This document shows, in pieces, positions 34,042-42,543 of a DNA stretch of 64,000 bases (position 1 is its first letter; every line of letters starts with the position of its first letter). The stretch is from Treponema sp. (lineage in GTDB: Bacteria > Spirochaetota > Spirochaetia > Treponematales > Treponemataceae). Below the pieces are notes generated by a model. That model did not search any database. It had not been told where the DNA came from and was given only the letters and a program-made list of their open reading frames with translations. A program made the translations under genes and the position numbers. The stretch covers positions 62,001 through 126,000 of the forward strand of contig JAGCNW010000014.1 of assembly GCA_017645785.1 (NCBI GenBank). The letters are read 5' to 3'.

Positions 34042-34192
34042 AGTTTTCTTTTGGTATTCCGCATCCATTTTAGCGAATTTTCGCTTGGAATTCTATAGTA
34101 GCGATGTGTCAAAAATGTGACAAAACGGGGGCAAAAGCGTCGGAAATTTGAAAATTTTGGGTCAATTCTTGTTTTTTGGGCGGAGGGTGTGG

Positions 34193-34198
34193 TAGAAT
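34193..34198 (+). promoter_or_regulatory. Extended -10 of the 91-residue protein gene
   Basis: TGgTAGAAT with a weak -35 TTGTTT 18 nt away; 10 nt to the ATG at 34209. No SD. Confidence 0.45.
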
Positions 34199-34208
34199 AA
34201 CAAAAATC

Positions 34209-34484
34209 ATGGACAACATTCTCCTAAACACTTGGATTGAATTAAAAAAGGGACTCAAAGCGCGGCTGACTAGGGCGGGAGCGGGCGGCTCCGATGAAAA
34301 ATACGTTTTGATATTGGAAGTTGTCGAAAACGAAAGCGCGCGAAAAATAAATTTAATCGTGAGCGGCCGCAAGGTTTTTGACAGTTCCGGGAAATGCTTG
34401 GACTTTGGCGATGCTTACCCCGTGGTCACGGAACACGGCAAAATTATGATTACAAAAAAGTTTATCAGCGCTTGGTTGGAATAA
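34209..34484 (+). CDS. Small protein of unknown function
   Basis: A 91-residue soluble protein with no signal peptide. It begins MDNILLNTWIELKKGLKARL and contains a beta-rich middle (YVLILEVVENESARKINLIVSG) and an amphipathic C-terminal helix. No family was recognised. The start at 34209 lies 10 nt after a -10-like box. Its stop is adjacent to the next ATG (acetyltransferase), so the two form an operon divergent from the efflux genes. Confidence 0.6.
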   Translation: MDNILLNTWIELKKGLKARLTRAGAGGSDEKYVLILEVVENESARKINLIVSGRKVFDSSGKCLDFGDAYPVVTEHGKIMITKKFISAWLE

Positions 34485-34946
34485 ATGCAAATAAAAGAAT
34501 TCTCGCAAACAGAAAACAAAGACTACTGGATTAGAAAAATCGCGCAAGCGGATTGGAGCGCCGGAAAATACCTTGGCCAAATTTTGCGCGACGGCTCCTT
34601 TTATGAATTGTGCGGAAGCAAGTCCAAAGTTTTTCTTTTGACGGAAGAAAACGAGTTGCTGTCGTTTTGCTCTTACGCGGAAATTGACGACGTTCCAGAC
34701 ACAAGCTTAAAGCCCTGGATTGGCTTTGTTTACACCTTTCCGGCTTTTCGCGGGAAAAGGCTGATAGCGAAATTGATTGACCGCGCTTGTTCATGCGCAA
34801 AAGAGGAGGGCTATAATGCCGTCTATGTTTTGACCGACCAAAAGGGCTTGTACGAAAACTTTGGCTTTGAATTTCTTCAAGAGGCGCAAGACCGTCGCGG
34901 CGGCGCGTCGTTGGTTTATAAAAGGGCGCTTGAAGAAAAATTTTGA
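34485..34946 (+). CDS. GNAT family N-acetyltransferase
   Basis: Predicted acetyl-CoA-dependent acetyltransferase of 153 residues. The core has the GNAT beta4 strand (WIGFVYTFPAFRGKRLIAKLIDRA), where FRGKRL holds the acetyl-CoA pyrophosphate, and the C-terminal YENFGFEFLQ pattern. Substrate unknown. It follows the previous stop directly (ATG at 34485). The frame ends before a run of AT-rich DNA that marks the start of the accessory island. Confidence 0.8.
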   Translation: MQIKEFSQTENKDYWIRKIAQADWSAGKYLGQILRDGSFYELCGSKSKVFLLTEENELLSFCSYAEIDDVPDTSLKPWIGFVYTFPAFRGKRLIAKLIDRACSCAKEEGYNAVYVLTDQKGLYENFGFEFLQEAQDRRGGASLVYKRALEEKF

Positions 34947-34996
34947 TATTCCTTTACATACAAAGGGTCTCTTTTTCAACAAAAAAAATTATATCA

Positions 34997-35800
34997 CTAT
35001 TTAGCGAATCGTGACACAAAGACATCATAATTTTTTGTGTCGTTTCTGCAAAAAACTGCGAATTCGACAGTTTCAAAACTGTAGTTTTTTATCAAGCCCG
35101 CGAAAATATCCGCCACAATTTCCGGCGGGTTTTTAAAGGCTCCGCAACCAAAAGCGCCTAGGATAAGAACTTCGACCTTTTCCTTTGCCGCAAGGTCTAA
35201 AATCCTTTTTATCCGTTCTGTCATAACTTTATGATACTGACTCTCATCGTAATCGTCAAACAACTCTGGCGCTGCGGAAACAATTACGTCTGTGTTAAAC
35301 CATGCGTCTTCGTCCTTCAACTTGGGAATTGATTCATCGGTTTTAAAAACCGTTACCCCCGGGATGTAAATCAAATCATCGCCGCCCATGTCATCTATTT
35401 CGCCTTTGTTGCCTTCATGGCAATGTTTTTTATAGAAGGCTTGTTCTTGCGCTTGCAAACAGGGGTACAGAGTTGAAACGCGGCACATAGACTCTTCCTG
35501 CGCCCCTGCGCTCCACGGAGAGCCGCCCTTGCTGTAGTAATTCGCAAAATCAAGGCAGCAAATCTTTTTTCCCTTATAAGCCTCCGCCGCTTCAAAAGTT
35601 CGCTTTTTAGAAACAAGAATCTTCATCTTTGGATTTATTTGTATGTCTCCTGCGGCAATCGGCTCTGTCTGATAAACAACATATTCATTTTTAATGGAAT
35701 TGTCTATGGATTTTTTTAATGAATTATTTTGCCCGCACAGTTCCATCGTGTCAGTCATTACGGCATTGTTGATTTCTCTGTAAGTTAAGATTTGTTTCAT
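34997..35800 (-). CDS. TIGR02452-type poly(ADP-ribose) glycohydrolase-like macrodomain protein
   Basis: Predicted ADP-ribose hydrolase of 267 residues, of the microbial PARG family. The family signature (GGG-X6-8-QEE) is close to KGGSPWSAGAQEE, with the catalytic glutamates at QEE 101-103 (the third Gly is Ser). Other macrodomain features are VLILGAFGCGAFKNPPEIV and the early KILVSKKRTFEAA. PARG-type enzymes remove ADP-ribose from proteins or act on ADP-ribosylated nucleic acids. A GGAGG lies 7 nt before ATG 35800. It is last in a five-gene operon and overlaps the SLOG gene. Confidence 0.85.
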   Translation of the reverse strand: MKQILTYREINNAVMTDTMELCGQNNSLKKSIDNSIKNEYVVYQTEPIAAGDIQINPKMKILVSKKRTFEAAEAYKGKKICCLDFANYYSKGGSPWSAGAQEESMCRVSTLYPCLQAQEQAFYKKHCHEGNKGEIDDMGGDDLIYIPGVTVFKTDESIPKLKDEDAWFNTDVIVSAAPELFDDYDESQYHKVMTERIKRILDLAAKEKVEVLILGAFGCGAFKNPPEIVADIFAGLIKNYSFETVEFAVFCRNDTKNYDVFVSRFAK

Positions 35801-36251
35801 AAATTTGCCTCCAGTGTTTTGTTATATATATAATAGATTTTTTTCTGATTGATTTCCCACTCTGCTTTATATCCCGCCATTGAATCTTTATGACGATTTT
35901 TTCTTTGCGCATGGCGTAAGCCAGGGTGTGCCAAGTGCCGCCGGTGTGGGGGTCGGCTTTTTCGAGAATGGGCTTGATTTCCTTGCGGTGGGTGTTGTGG
36001 CCTTCGTATGGCTGGGCGATTTCCAAAACAAGGTTTGGATTTGCCTTCTTTTTTTCAAGCACGATTTCGCTTGCCCATGTGTCGATGCCGAGCGCGTTCC
36101 CGGCGATGAAGTGATTGCAGCCTTTTGCGATTAAATCGTCGATGGCGTCTTCAAGGCGGCGGAAAAGCGTTTTACATCTCGGGTCGTCTTTGTTTGTTCC
36201 CCAAGGAAAAGCTTCTGGCCTGTGGCCAGTAAAACAAGCAATAAGATTCAT
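35751..36251 (-). CDS. SLOG-domain protein (YpsA/DUF1273-like), shortened
   Basis: A 166-residue Rossmannoid protein of the SLOG superfamily, which binds nucleotide-derived ligands such as ADP-ribose or cyclic nucleotides. N-terminal CFTGHRPEAFPWG (6-18) and AGNALGIDTWASEIVLEKK (about 50-68) are typical. Between ILEKADP and TGGTWHTLAYAMRKEKIV about 30-35 residues normally present in YpsA proteins seem missing. The C-terminus runs into the ribosome site of the next gene, overlapping its start by 50 nt. It could be an altered-length variant or a decaying gene. Confidence 0.7.
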   Translation of the reverse strand: MNLIACFTGHRPEAFPWGTNKDDPRCKTLFRRLEDAIDDLIAKGCNHFIAGNALGIDTWASEIVLEKKKANPNLVLEIAQPYEGHNTHRKEIKPILEKADPHTGGTWHTLAYAMRKEKIVIKIQWRDIKQSGKSIRKKSIIYITKHWRQIYETNLNLQRNQQCRND

Positions 36252-36276
36252 AAAAACTCCTTATCTTTTTTGCGTT

Positions 36277-37689
36277 TTACAACTTCACAAAGAGAGTTTC
36301 CACTTCTTTGCAAAATGCGTAAAAATCCTCTTCGTTCATATATGATGCTTCATGACGGTTTTCTGTCCAGCAAATTCCGTAGCAGGAGCAGCGGAGCTTC
36401 TTTACTTCCGAAAGCCACTTGTCAAGATAGTCATAATAGTCGCTGATGATAAAAAGCTTGTCGTTTTCGCCGCAAAAACGACTGGCTGTGTATTGTATTG
36501 CGGAGGCGATTTCGGTGTCGCCGCCCACTGGGATTTCATTTATGCCTTGGCTAAGAGAATCGATTCTCTGCAAGTCTGAATCCCAGAAAATTACCTTGCT
36601 TTCCTCTCCAACGCTGCCTCTGATTTCGGAAAAAAGTTCCAAAAGCTGGGCAAGACGTTCCCTACTCACGGAGCCGCTTGTGTCAACAATGACAAAAACA
36701 TTTCCTGCAGAATAATCGCTATGCTCGACCGATTTTCCGCGCAGGACGCCGTCAGCCTTTCCCCGGTTTGCAAGATAAAGATAGTCTGCCCGGGTGTCGT
36801 CAATTTTATCCACCGCTCGCTCTGTGATAAAAGTACGGACCTCGGGGCCAAGTTTGTGAATTGCAAAGCTGCGCGTTTTTCCGCAAGTTTTTTCCACCCC
36901 GATTTCGTCGCCGGAGCCAGAGCTTAAACTTTCCGCCAGAATCACATCCTGGTTTTCAGCCGCTTTTCGTATAACTTCAGACGGAATTTTGCTTGCTTTT
37001 TCTATGAATTGGCCTTGCTCGGCGCGCAGTTTTTCGCAGATTTGTGGCATAACCAAATCCGGAGTCAAAATGATTAAGTCTATGTACTGGCGCCAGGAAA
37101 GGCCGCGCGGAAAATTATAGTTTTCCGCCAAAACCGGAGTGACAAGAATCGCCTTTTTATTATTATGCTTTTGGTAGGAATAGCGCTCAAGCCTTCTTTT
37201 TGCATCGCCCCAACCTGCAAGACGATTTTCTGAGATGTATGCAAGTCTTTTGAATTCCGCCTGATTCATGTCTTTAAGAAGAAACTCTTCTTCATCTTTG
37301 TCAAAGACCTTGCTGTTGACCTCCATGTCCATCGCGTAATTCTTCAAAAGGCTTATAAGAGAGAGCATCGTTTGGTTTTCGTCCTTTGGTTTAAAGGAGA
37401 TGTACTTTGAAAAGCTTTGCCAAGTTCCCATCAACCTGTCAAAAACCTGGCGGTTTGTTTCGTCTTCAAAACGAAGATGCCCCAAAAGAATATGCCCGAT
37501 TTCGTGCATCCAAAAGGAATGGCCGCCGCAAAACTCCGAGGTGTAAATTTTATAGCAAGCGTTGCCGTCCCGTATTACGTATGCAAGCGCGTCGTTTGAC
37601 AAATCATCCTTTGCAAGCTTGTTGTGAGCGCAAACAACAAGCCGCATTTTCTTTTTCAGCTCAGAAAAGTGTCTGTACTCGTTTACCAT
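36277..37689 (-). CDS. VWA-like protein with putative metallopeptidase domain (DUF2201-like)
   Basis: Predicted 470-residue cytosolic protein pairing with a MoxR ATPase. The N-terminal half has a Zn-metallopeptidase motif HEIGHILLGH (62-71), matching DUF2201_N-type domains. The C-terminal half is a VWA fold with an intact MIDAS motif DTSGSVS (336-342) and the later FIISDYYDY. VWA-MoxR pairs work as ATP-driven chaperone or maturation machines, and some belong to conflict systems. ATG 37689 shares 1 nt with the MoxR stop and is preceded by GGAGG; an in-frame ATG upstream lies inside moxR. Confidence 0.85.
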   Translation of the reverse strand: MVNEYRHFSELKKKMRLVVCAHNKLAKDDLSNDALAYVIRDGNACYKIYTSEFCGGHSFWMHEIGHILLGHLRFEDETNRQVFDRLMGTWQSFSKYISFKPKDENQTMLSLISLLKNYAMDMEVNSKVFDKDEEEFLLKDMNQAEFKRLAYISENRLAGWGDAKRRLERYSYQKHNNKKAILVTPVLAENYNFPRGLSWRQYIDLIILTPDLVMPQICEKLRAEQGQFIEKASKIPSEVIRKAAENQDVILAESLSSGSGDEIGVEKTCGKTRSFAIHKLGPEVRTFITERAVDKIDDTRADYLYLANRGKADGVLRGKSVEHSDYSAGNVFVIVDTSGSVSRERLAQLLELFSEIRGSVGEESKVIFWDSDLQRIDSLSQGINEIPVGGDTEIASAIQYTASRFCGENDKLFIISDYYDYLDKWLSEVKKLRCSCYGICWTENRHEASYMNEEDFYAFCKEVETLFVKL

Positions 37690-39029
37690 TAAGCTGCCTC
37701 CGTTTGAATGCAACTGTTGATATAAAATTTGTAAGAAGTGATGATGTTATTCAGCTTTGACAAAGCCTCGTCCTTTTCCGAAGATGAAAGACACTTTTCC
37801 GCGAGCAAATAAAAAATTTCAATTGCGCTATAATCGTTCCGCAGGTTTATGCGAACTTCTTTAGGCATTTTATTGATCAAAGGAAGCTGTGACAAGCTTT
37901 CGCTGTCGGTTTTGAACGCTTTTTCAATTTCAGGAACGATTTCCATGCAGGCTTCTTCAAGCTCTTCCGCTTCAAGCTTATCCTCAAGGTCAAGAAGGGT
38001 GTTTACGTTTTCCGCAATGCCAAGCTTGGAGTTGTAGCTAAAGCTTTTTTGCTTCTTCTTTTTTCCGTTAAGCTCCTTCAGAGCGTCTTTTGTAAGCTCG
38101 CGTACAAATTTTCTGAAGGCGTTAAGCTCCTGAATATCAGAAAAAGAATTGAAGCCTAGGCCTATAAGTCCATCTACAAATTTACTGATATAAAACGGAT
38201 TGTTTAGTCCGATGCTGTACATTGCCAGAAAAATGTCCCGGAAATATCCGATGGTTCTGCCAGAAATGAAGTTGTAAACCTCGCCGTTTTTGGAATAGTC
38301 GCCGGTAAAGACATTGTTCAGCCGCTTGTTAGCAAAATTTAACTGACTTGGTGAAGAGACTTTTACATTGTAGGTTGTATTAATCTTTTCAAAAATTCCG
38401 CGGACTGCCAGATTAGCCTTTTCTTTAGTTTCTTTTGAAAGCTCGAGATGGGCAAAGTCCGGCAAGTCTTTTTCCAAATCGTCGGCTTCTTGAAGGAACT
38501 CTGAGTAAAGGCCTTGAAAGGACAGAGGCCCGAAGTTTATTACGCAAAAGCGGTTAAGGTTCGGAGCCGTGATGTCGCGCATTGGAGGAAGGTTGTTCTT
38601 GTAGTTGCTGGCGCTTGCTATAATTGTTGATTCCGGCAGTTTTTGGCCGTTTCCGATCGTTCGTTCAAAAATCAGGCGGTAGAGGCTGGCCTGAACATCT
38701 TTGGGCGCGCCGGCAATCTCGTCAATAAAGAGAACTGAAGGAACGCCGTTTTTTTCAAGTTCGGTGATTGTATGGAACCATTCCGGCGCTTTTGTCCGAA
38801 GATAGTCAGTTCCGGCCCCGTCGTTGACCATGTAGCCAAGAATCTCGCTGCGGTCGAAGGCGCTGCCGATCAGGCTTTCGACGTGATAGCCGTTGCGCTT
38901 TGCCCACAAATTGACGATTGTTGTTTTTCCCATGCCAGGATTTCCAAGATAGAGCATTGGAACTCCCGAAATTCTGCTTAATTCAAAGCCTGTAAGCATC
39001 AGGTCGCGCATGTAATTTTTATTGTTCAT
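37689..39029 (-). CDS. MoxR-type AAA+ ATPase
   Basis: AAA+ ATPase of 446 residues. Walker A is GNPGMGKTTIV (29-39), Walker B VLFIDEI (99-105), with a sensor/arginine region beyond (SASNYKNNLPPMRD, then ITAPNLNRFCVIN). Additional C-terminal helices extend the usual MoxR size. MoxR ATPases act on VWA partners encoded next to them, as here. The preceding sigma gene ends 14 nt upstream. AGGAGG precedes the ATG. Confidence 0.9.
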   Translation of the reverse strand: MNNKNYMRDLMLTGFELSRISGVPMLYLGNPGMGKTTIVNLWAKRNGYHVESLIGSAFDRSEILGYMVNDGAGTDYLRTKAPEWFHTITELEKNGVPSVLFIDEIAGAPKDVQASLYRLIFERTIGNGQKLPESTIIASASNYKNNLPPMRDITAPNLNRFCVINFGPLSFQGLYSEFLQEADDLEKDLPDFAHLELSKETKEKANLAVRGIFEKINTTYNVKVSSPSQLNFANKRLNNVFTGDYSKNGEVYNFISGRTIGYFRDIFLAMYSIGLNNPFYISKFVDGLIGLGFNSFSDIQELNAFRKFVRELTKDALKELNGKKKKQKSFSYNSKLGIAENVNTLLDLEDKLEAEELEEACMEIVPEIEKAFKTDSESLSQLPLINKMPKEVRINLRNDYSAIEIFYLLAEKCLSSSEKDEALSKLNNIITSYKFYINSCIQTEAA

Positions 39030-39043
39030 ATTGCCTCCTTTTT

Positions 39044-39679
39044 TTAGCTTGCGAGCAATTCAAGATTGTCGCGAAGACAAGAAAAAGCCTTTTGTTCTAT
39101 CTGCTGCATGCGAGCGCGGCTTTTTCCCTTTATCGCCCCGATTTCTGAAAAACTATGCTCCTCTTGGTTCTGCAAACCGTAATGTAAAATTACGATTTCC
39201 CGTTCATTTGGCTTTAAGCCGGCCATTGCGGACCAGAGCCTTTCTTTTTTTATATTATTTTCACACTCGTCTTCAACTGAAAGATTTTGTGTGTCTGCCA
39301 GGTTGTCTCCGAAACTCGCTTCGTCCCCATCTGGATCAAAGGTGGCGTCAAGTGAAATAATCCGGTGGTTTTCTGACCTGCGCTTATTTACAGCGTTTTG
39401 TAAATAACGTATGATCCAGAACTTTGAATAAGTGAGCAATCGGACGCCTTTGGTATAGTCAAAGCGCTTGACAGCCTCAATTAGACCGATTGTACCTTCC
39501 GAAATAAGGTCATCGTCGCTTAAGCCTTTGCCCCGATAGGACTTGGCGCAATAATAGACAAAGGGCATGTTTGACAGGATGAGCTTCTCTTTTGCCCCTT
39601 TATCGCCTGCCGCGGCAAGCTTTGCATACTCAACTTCTTCCTGGGCCGAAAGAAATTTTACAGGTTGGAAATTTGACAT
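39044..39679 (-). CDS. Sigma-70 family RNA polymerase sigma factor
   Basis: Alternative sigma factor of 211 residues. Region 2 is clear (GLSDDDLISEGTIGLIEAVKR and TYSKFWIIRYLQNAV), as is region 4 with its helix-turn-helix (LKPNEREIVILHYGL, HSFSEIGAIKGKSRARMQQIEQKA). Regions 1.1 and 3 are missing or very short, so it is a compact sigma similar to sporulation/flagellar or phage-type factors. It heads the MoxR-VWA-SLOG-PARG operon and may drive this operon, or the divergent one. AAGGAG precedes the ATG. Confidence 0.9.
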   Translation of the reverse strand: MSNFQPVKFLSAQEEVEYAKLAAAGDKGAKEKLILSNMPFVYYCAKSYRGKGLSDDDLISEGTIGLIEAVKRFDYTKGVRLLTYSKFWIIRYLQNAVNKRRSENHRIISLDATFDPDGDEASFGDNLADTQNLSVEDECENNIKKERLWSAMAGLKPNEREIVILHYGLQNQEEHSFSEIGAIKGKSRARMQQIEQKAFSCLRDNLELLAS

Positions 39680-39776
39680 ATTGACTCCTTGCTGGATAAT
39701 AAAAACGACAACTAAAACTTTTTTAAATCTGGGGTGAGAACCGGGTTGTTACCTTCCCTGGAAATGTCAAAGAACT

Positions 39777-39807
39777 ATTTGCATGCAAATTCCGGAATAT
39801 TAATAAT
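39777..39807. promoter_or_regulatory. Cluster of short palindromes in the divergent intergenic region
   Basis: The 327-nt gap 39680-40006 separates the sigma operon from the small membrane protein gene. It holds ATTTGCATGCAAAT (perfect 14-nt palindrome, 39777-39790), TTCCGGAA (39790-39797) and TATTAATA (39798-39805) end to end. Beyond these, tandem AAATGTGA repeats (39827-39844 region) and T/A runs occur. No consensus sigma-70 promoter was found near either start; TTGCAA at 39883 with TACGGT at 17 nt is weak. Binding sites for a regulator, or a promoter for the local sigma factor, are likely. Confidence 0.6.
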
Positions 39808-40006
39808 ATAGATAAATGGGTCTCGAAAATGTGAAAAAATGTGAGAAAAATAAAAAAAACAGGCTATTCGACACTAGACTTTTTGCAAGTGTTCGCATAC
39901 AGTTGTACGGTTTTGGACCAAAAAAAAATTCATGCTTTTTCAATTTAAAGAAAAATTTTGTCTATATATATCTATAGGTTCAAATTTTTTTTACGGAGGT
40001 ATGCCT

Positions 40007-40180
40007 ATGGAACAATGCATAACGTTCGTCGTTCTTCTAATCATTATGGGAGTGTTTGTCGTAAAGTGCTGGGAGCTGTTGATTGCCTTGCTTGAGGTGA
40101 TAGCGCATTTCGCAATACCCCTTGCCATTGGGGCCTTTGTTTGCTTCGCGCCAAAAATAATTAAATGGCTTTTTAACTAG
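40007..40180 (+). CDS. Small two-helix membrane protein
   Basis: A 57-residue protein with two hydrophobic segments (FVVLLIIMGVFVVKCWELLIAL and IAHFAIPLAIGAFVC) joined by a short loop, and a basic end. The start is ATG 40007: GGAGG at 39995 is 7 nt away, while an ATG at 40001 is too close. No family was recognised. It precedes the tandem AAA+ gene by 47 nt on the same strand, and its position suggests it could anchor or sense for that ATPase. Confidence 0.65.
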   Translation: MEQCITFVVLLIIMGVFVVKCWELLIALLEVIAHFAIPLAIGAFVCFAPKIIKWLFN

Positions 40181-40227
40181 ACGGCAGAGAATAAATCATT
40201 ATATTAATATTTATAGGAGAAATTTAT

Positions 40228-42489
40228 ATGACAGGAAGAGGCAGACGTCGATTAGGAATTGGAAAATTTGATAAAAAACTTTATGGAATGAGTATTGAAG
40301 ATATTTCAAAAGATGATCTTTTAAGTTCGGTGGCATATCTTTTCCTTCTTACTCAAAATGCGAATGCCGGCTCGCTAGATGTAGTTTTTTCTTTTATAGA
40401 AAAAATTGTCTTGAGGCTAGGATTATGGGAGCGCATGGCAGAGGTTCTGCAAAAATATGTAATTTTTCTGGAAGAGAAAAAAATACTCCGCCGTTGCGAT
40501 GCAATCAGAGATATCTATGATATAGACCAGCAAATAGAATTATGCCATGGCGCGCTTTGTGGCGAAGAAAAAAACTTTTATCGCATTATGCTTTCTAACG
40601 GGACAGGCAAGCTTTCACAGATTCTATTTCATATTTTTTTCAATAAATACGAAGTGAATTTTGAAAGATTCCAAAGTGAATTGACAGTGCGTTTTGCATA
40701 TATAGTGTCAAACACAGCAAAAGTTGATTTTCTAAAAAAAGAACTGGATCTTTCGGAAGAAGAGGCTAGGTATCTTCTTTTCCAATACCGGAAGTTAACA
40801 ATAGATGGCTTTGATGAAGTCCTGAATTCTTTTGACTATAATTCAGCGTACTTATGCAAGACGGTTCTCGGCATAACGCAAAAAGAATTCAAGCAGATTA
40901 CAAGGAGCGATTCAAAGCTTCGTCAGTTTGGCTTTATTGAAGACGGCAGAAACATAGACCCTGCGATTGTTGATATCATTGACAATCAAGATTTGAGCAT
41001 TTATTTTTCTGATTTTGTAAAAACTCAAGATTTGGACGAGGCTTATCCTCTTGACAGTTTTCCTGTGCCTGAGAAGAATTCAAATATATATAAGGGTTTG
41101 TTGCAGTCTGACGCTTCTGTTTCATTGCTTTTGTACGGCGCTCCGGGTTCGGGAAAAACAGAGTACGCAAAGGCTCTGGTTAAGAGCGCCGGCAAAAAGG
41201 CGCTCGTCTTTAAAAATGAATCAGAAGTTATGAGCAAGGATGTCGCGCTCAGCAGATTGAACTGTCTTCTTTCTCTGAACCGCAAGGATACGGTTCTTAT
41301 TGTCGATGAGGCGGATTCCCTTCTTTCAACTTCCAGGATGACTATGTTTGGTCCTTTTGAATCGTCAAAAACAAAAGGCCTGGTTAATAAGATGCTGGAG
41401 TTGTCCCAGAATAAAGTGATCTGGGTTGTAAATTATATTTCTCAAATGGATGAAAGCACTTTAAGGCGGTTTACGGTTTCGCATAAATTTGAGCCGATGT
41501 CAGTTTCCATGCTCGAAAAAATCGCAGAAAAGAAGCTGGAAAAACTTGAAATTGAGAAGAGCTCTAAAAAAGAAATAGTAAGACTCCTTTCAAAGTACAA
41601 GGTTACCGGCGCTTCGGTCGAAAATCTTATAACGACGGTAAGCAGCATGAAAGACAAGACTGAAGAAGCGGTCCTTGAAAATCTGGAAATTGTTTTGAAG
41701 GACAATTCGTCGCTTTTGCATGGAAGCTCAAAAATGCGCGCTCACGTGAAAGAGTCTTATGACATGTCCGTTTTGAACACAAGCCTTTCCGCAAAGAAAA
41801 TTATGAATATGCTTTACAACGCGAAAAAGTTCGCTGAGAAAAATCCCGAGTCCGGGGCTGTCCGAATGCTTTTCTACGGCCTTTCGGGAACCGGCAAAAC
41901 AGAGTTCGCGCGCTATATAAGCGAGTCCTTGGGGAAAGAGCTGCTTCTAAAACGCGCCTCTGACATCTTTGACAAGTATGTTGGCGGAACTGAGCAGAAC
42001 ATCGCTTCCGCGTTTGAAGAGGCGGCTAAAAATGACCAGATCCTTTTGTTTGACGAAGCGGACAGCTTTTTCAGCGACAGAAAAAACGCGGAAAGAAATT
42101 TTGAAAGAACGCAGGTAAATGAATTCCTTACCCAGCTTGAAGAATTTCCGGGGATTGTCATTTGCACTACAAACCTCAGAAACATTATGGATTCCGCAAT
42201 GCTTCGCAGGTTTCATATAACGGTTGACTTCAAGGCTCTGACGGAAGATGGCGTCAAAAAGCTCTTGAAAAAGTTTTTCAGCGGCTATGTGTTTGAGGAA
42301 AAGCTTGTCCGCAGGCTTTGCGATTACGGAACTGTAACCCCAGGCGATTTTGGAAGGCTTTCCGACGCCATTAAATTCATGGACCCGGAAGAAATAAACG
42401 CGGAATACATAATCGAGCAACTGTGTGACATCCAGAACGAAAAAGACGCGGACGGCAGTTCTTCCAGACGAATAGGTTTTTGCGCTTAA
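40228..42489 (+). CDS. Tandem AAA+ ATPase of unknown function
   Basis: A 753-residue protein with an N-terminal helical region (1-290) and two AAA+ modules. First module: Walker A GAPGSGKTEYAK (about 304-315) and Walker B IVDEADS (about 357-363). Second module: Walker A GLSGTGKTEFAR (about 551-562), Walker B LFDEADS (606-612), TTNLRN sensor 1 and a Cdc48-like pore segment YVGGTEQ. The domain order recalls Cdc48/p97-type unfoldases, but the N-domain is unlike theirs. AGGAG precedes the ATG. Codon use is AT-rich compared with flanking genes, consistent with transfer. Confidence 0.85.
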   Translation: MTGRGRRRLGIGKFDKKLYGMSIEDISKDDLLSSVAYLFLLTQNANAGSLDVVFSFIEKIVLRLGLWERMAEVLQKYVIFLEEKKILRRCDAIRDIYDIDQQIELCHGALCGEEKNFYRIMLSNGTGKLSQILFHIFFNKYEVNFERFQSELTVRFAYIVSNTAKVDFLKKELDLSEEEARYLLFQYRKLTIDGFDEVLNSFDYNSAYLCKTVLGITQKEFKQITRSDSKLRQFGFIEDGRNIDPAIVDIIDNQDLSIYFSDFVKTQDLDEAYPLDSFPVPEKNSNIYKGLLQSDASVSLLLYGAPGSGKTEYAKALVKSAGKKALVFKNESEVMSKDVALSRLNCLLSLNRKDTVLIVDEADSLLSTSRMTMFGPFESSKTKGLVNKMLELSQNKVIWVVNYISQMDESTLRRFTVSHKFEPMSVSMLEKIAEKKLEKLEIEKSSKKEIVRLLSKYKVTGASVENLITTVSSMKDKTEEAVLENLEIVLKDNSSLLHGSSKMRAHVKESYDMSVLNTSLSAKKIMNMLYNAKKFAEKNPESGAVRMLFYGLSGTGKTEFARYISESLGKELLLKRASDIFDKYVGGTEQNIASAFEEAAKNDQILLFDEADSFFSDRKNAERNFERTQVNEFLTQLEEFPGIVICTTNLRNIMDSAMLRRFHITVDFKALTEDGVKKLLKKFFSGYVFEEKLVRRLCDYGTVTPGDFGRLSDAIKFMDPEEINAEYIIEQLCDIQNEKDADGSSSRRIGFCA

Positions 42490-42494
42490 AATCC

Positions 42495-42523
42495 TTGACA
42501 ATATTACGTATACGTAGTAAAAT
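42495..42523 (+). promoter_or_regulatory. CPBP-PadR operon promoter with internal palindrome
   Basis: TTGACA (42495-42500), 17 nt, TAAAAT (42518-42523). The spacer holds the perfect palindrome TACGTATACGTA (42505-42516), ideally placed for repression. The downstream operon encodes a PadR-type repressor. Confidence 0.75.
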
Positions 42524-42543
42524 GGCCTCGTTTGGAGTCCTTT

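Noticed and set aside
41738-41753. parS-like TCACGTGA core inside the tandem AAA+ gene
   Set aside because: Only the central 8 bp and part of one arm match; it lies within a coding region far from parAB and is expected by chance.
42532-42543. TTG start of the CPBP-like gene
   Set aside because: ATG 42544 follows GGAG at proper spacing; TTG lies across the ribosome site.
34947-42543. Prophage or integrative element around the island
   Set aside because: No integrase, tRNA target, att-like direct repeat or structural phage gene was found at either border.
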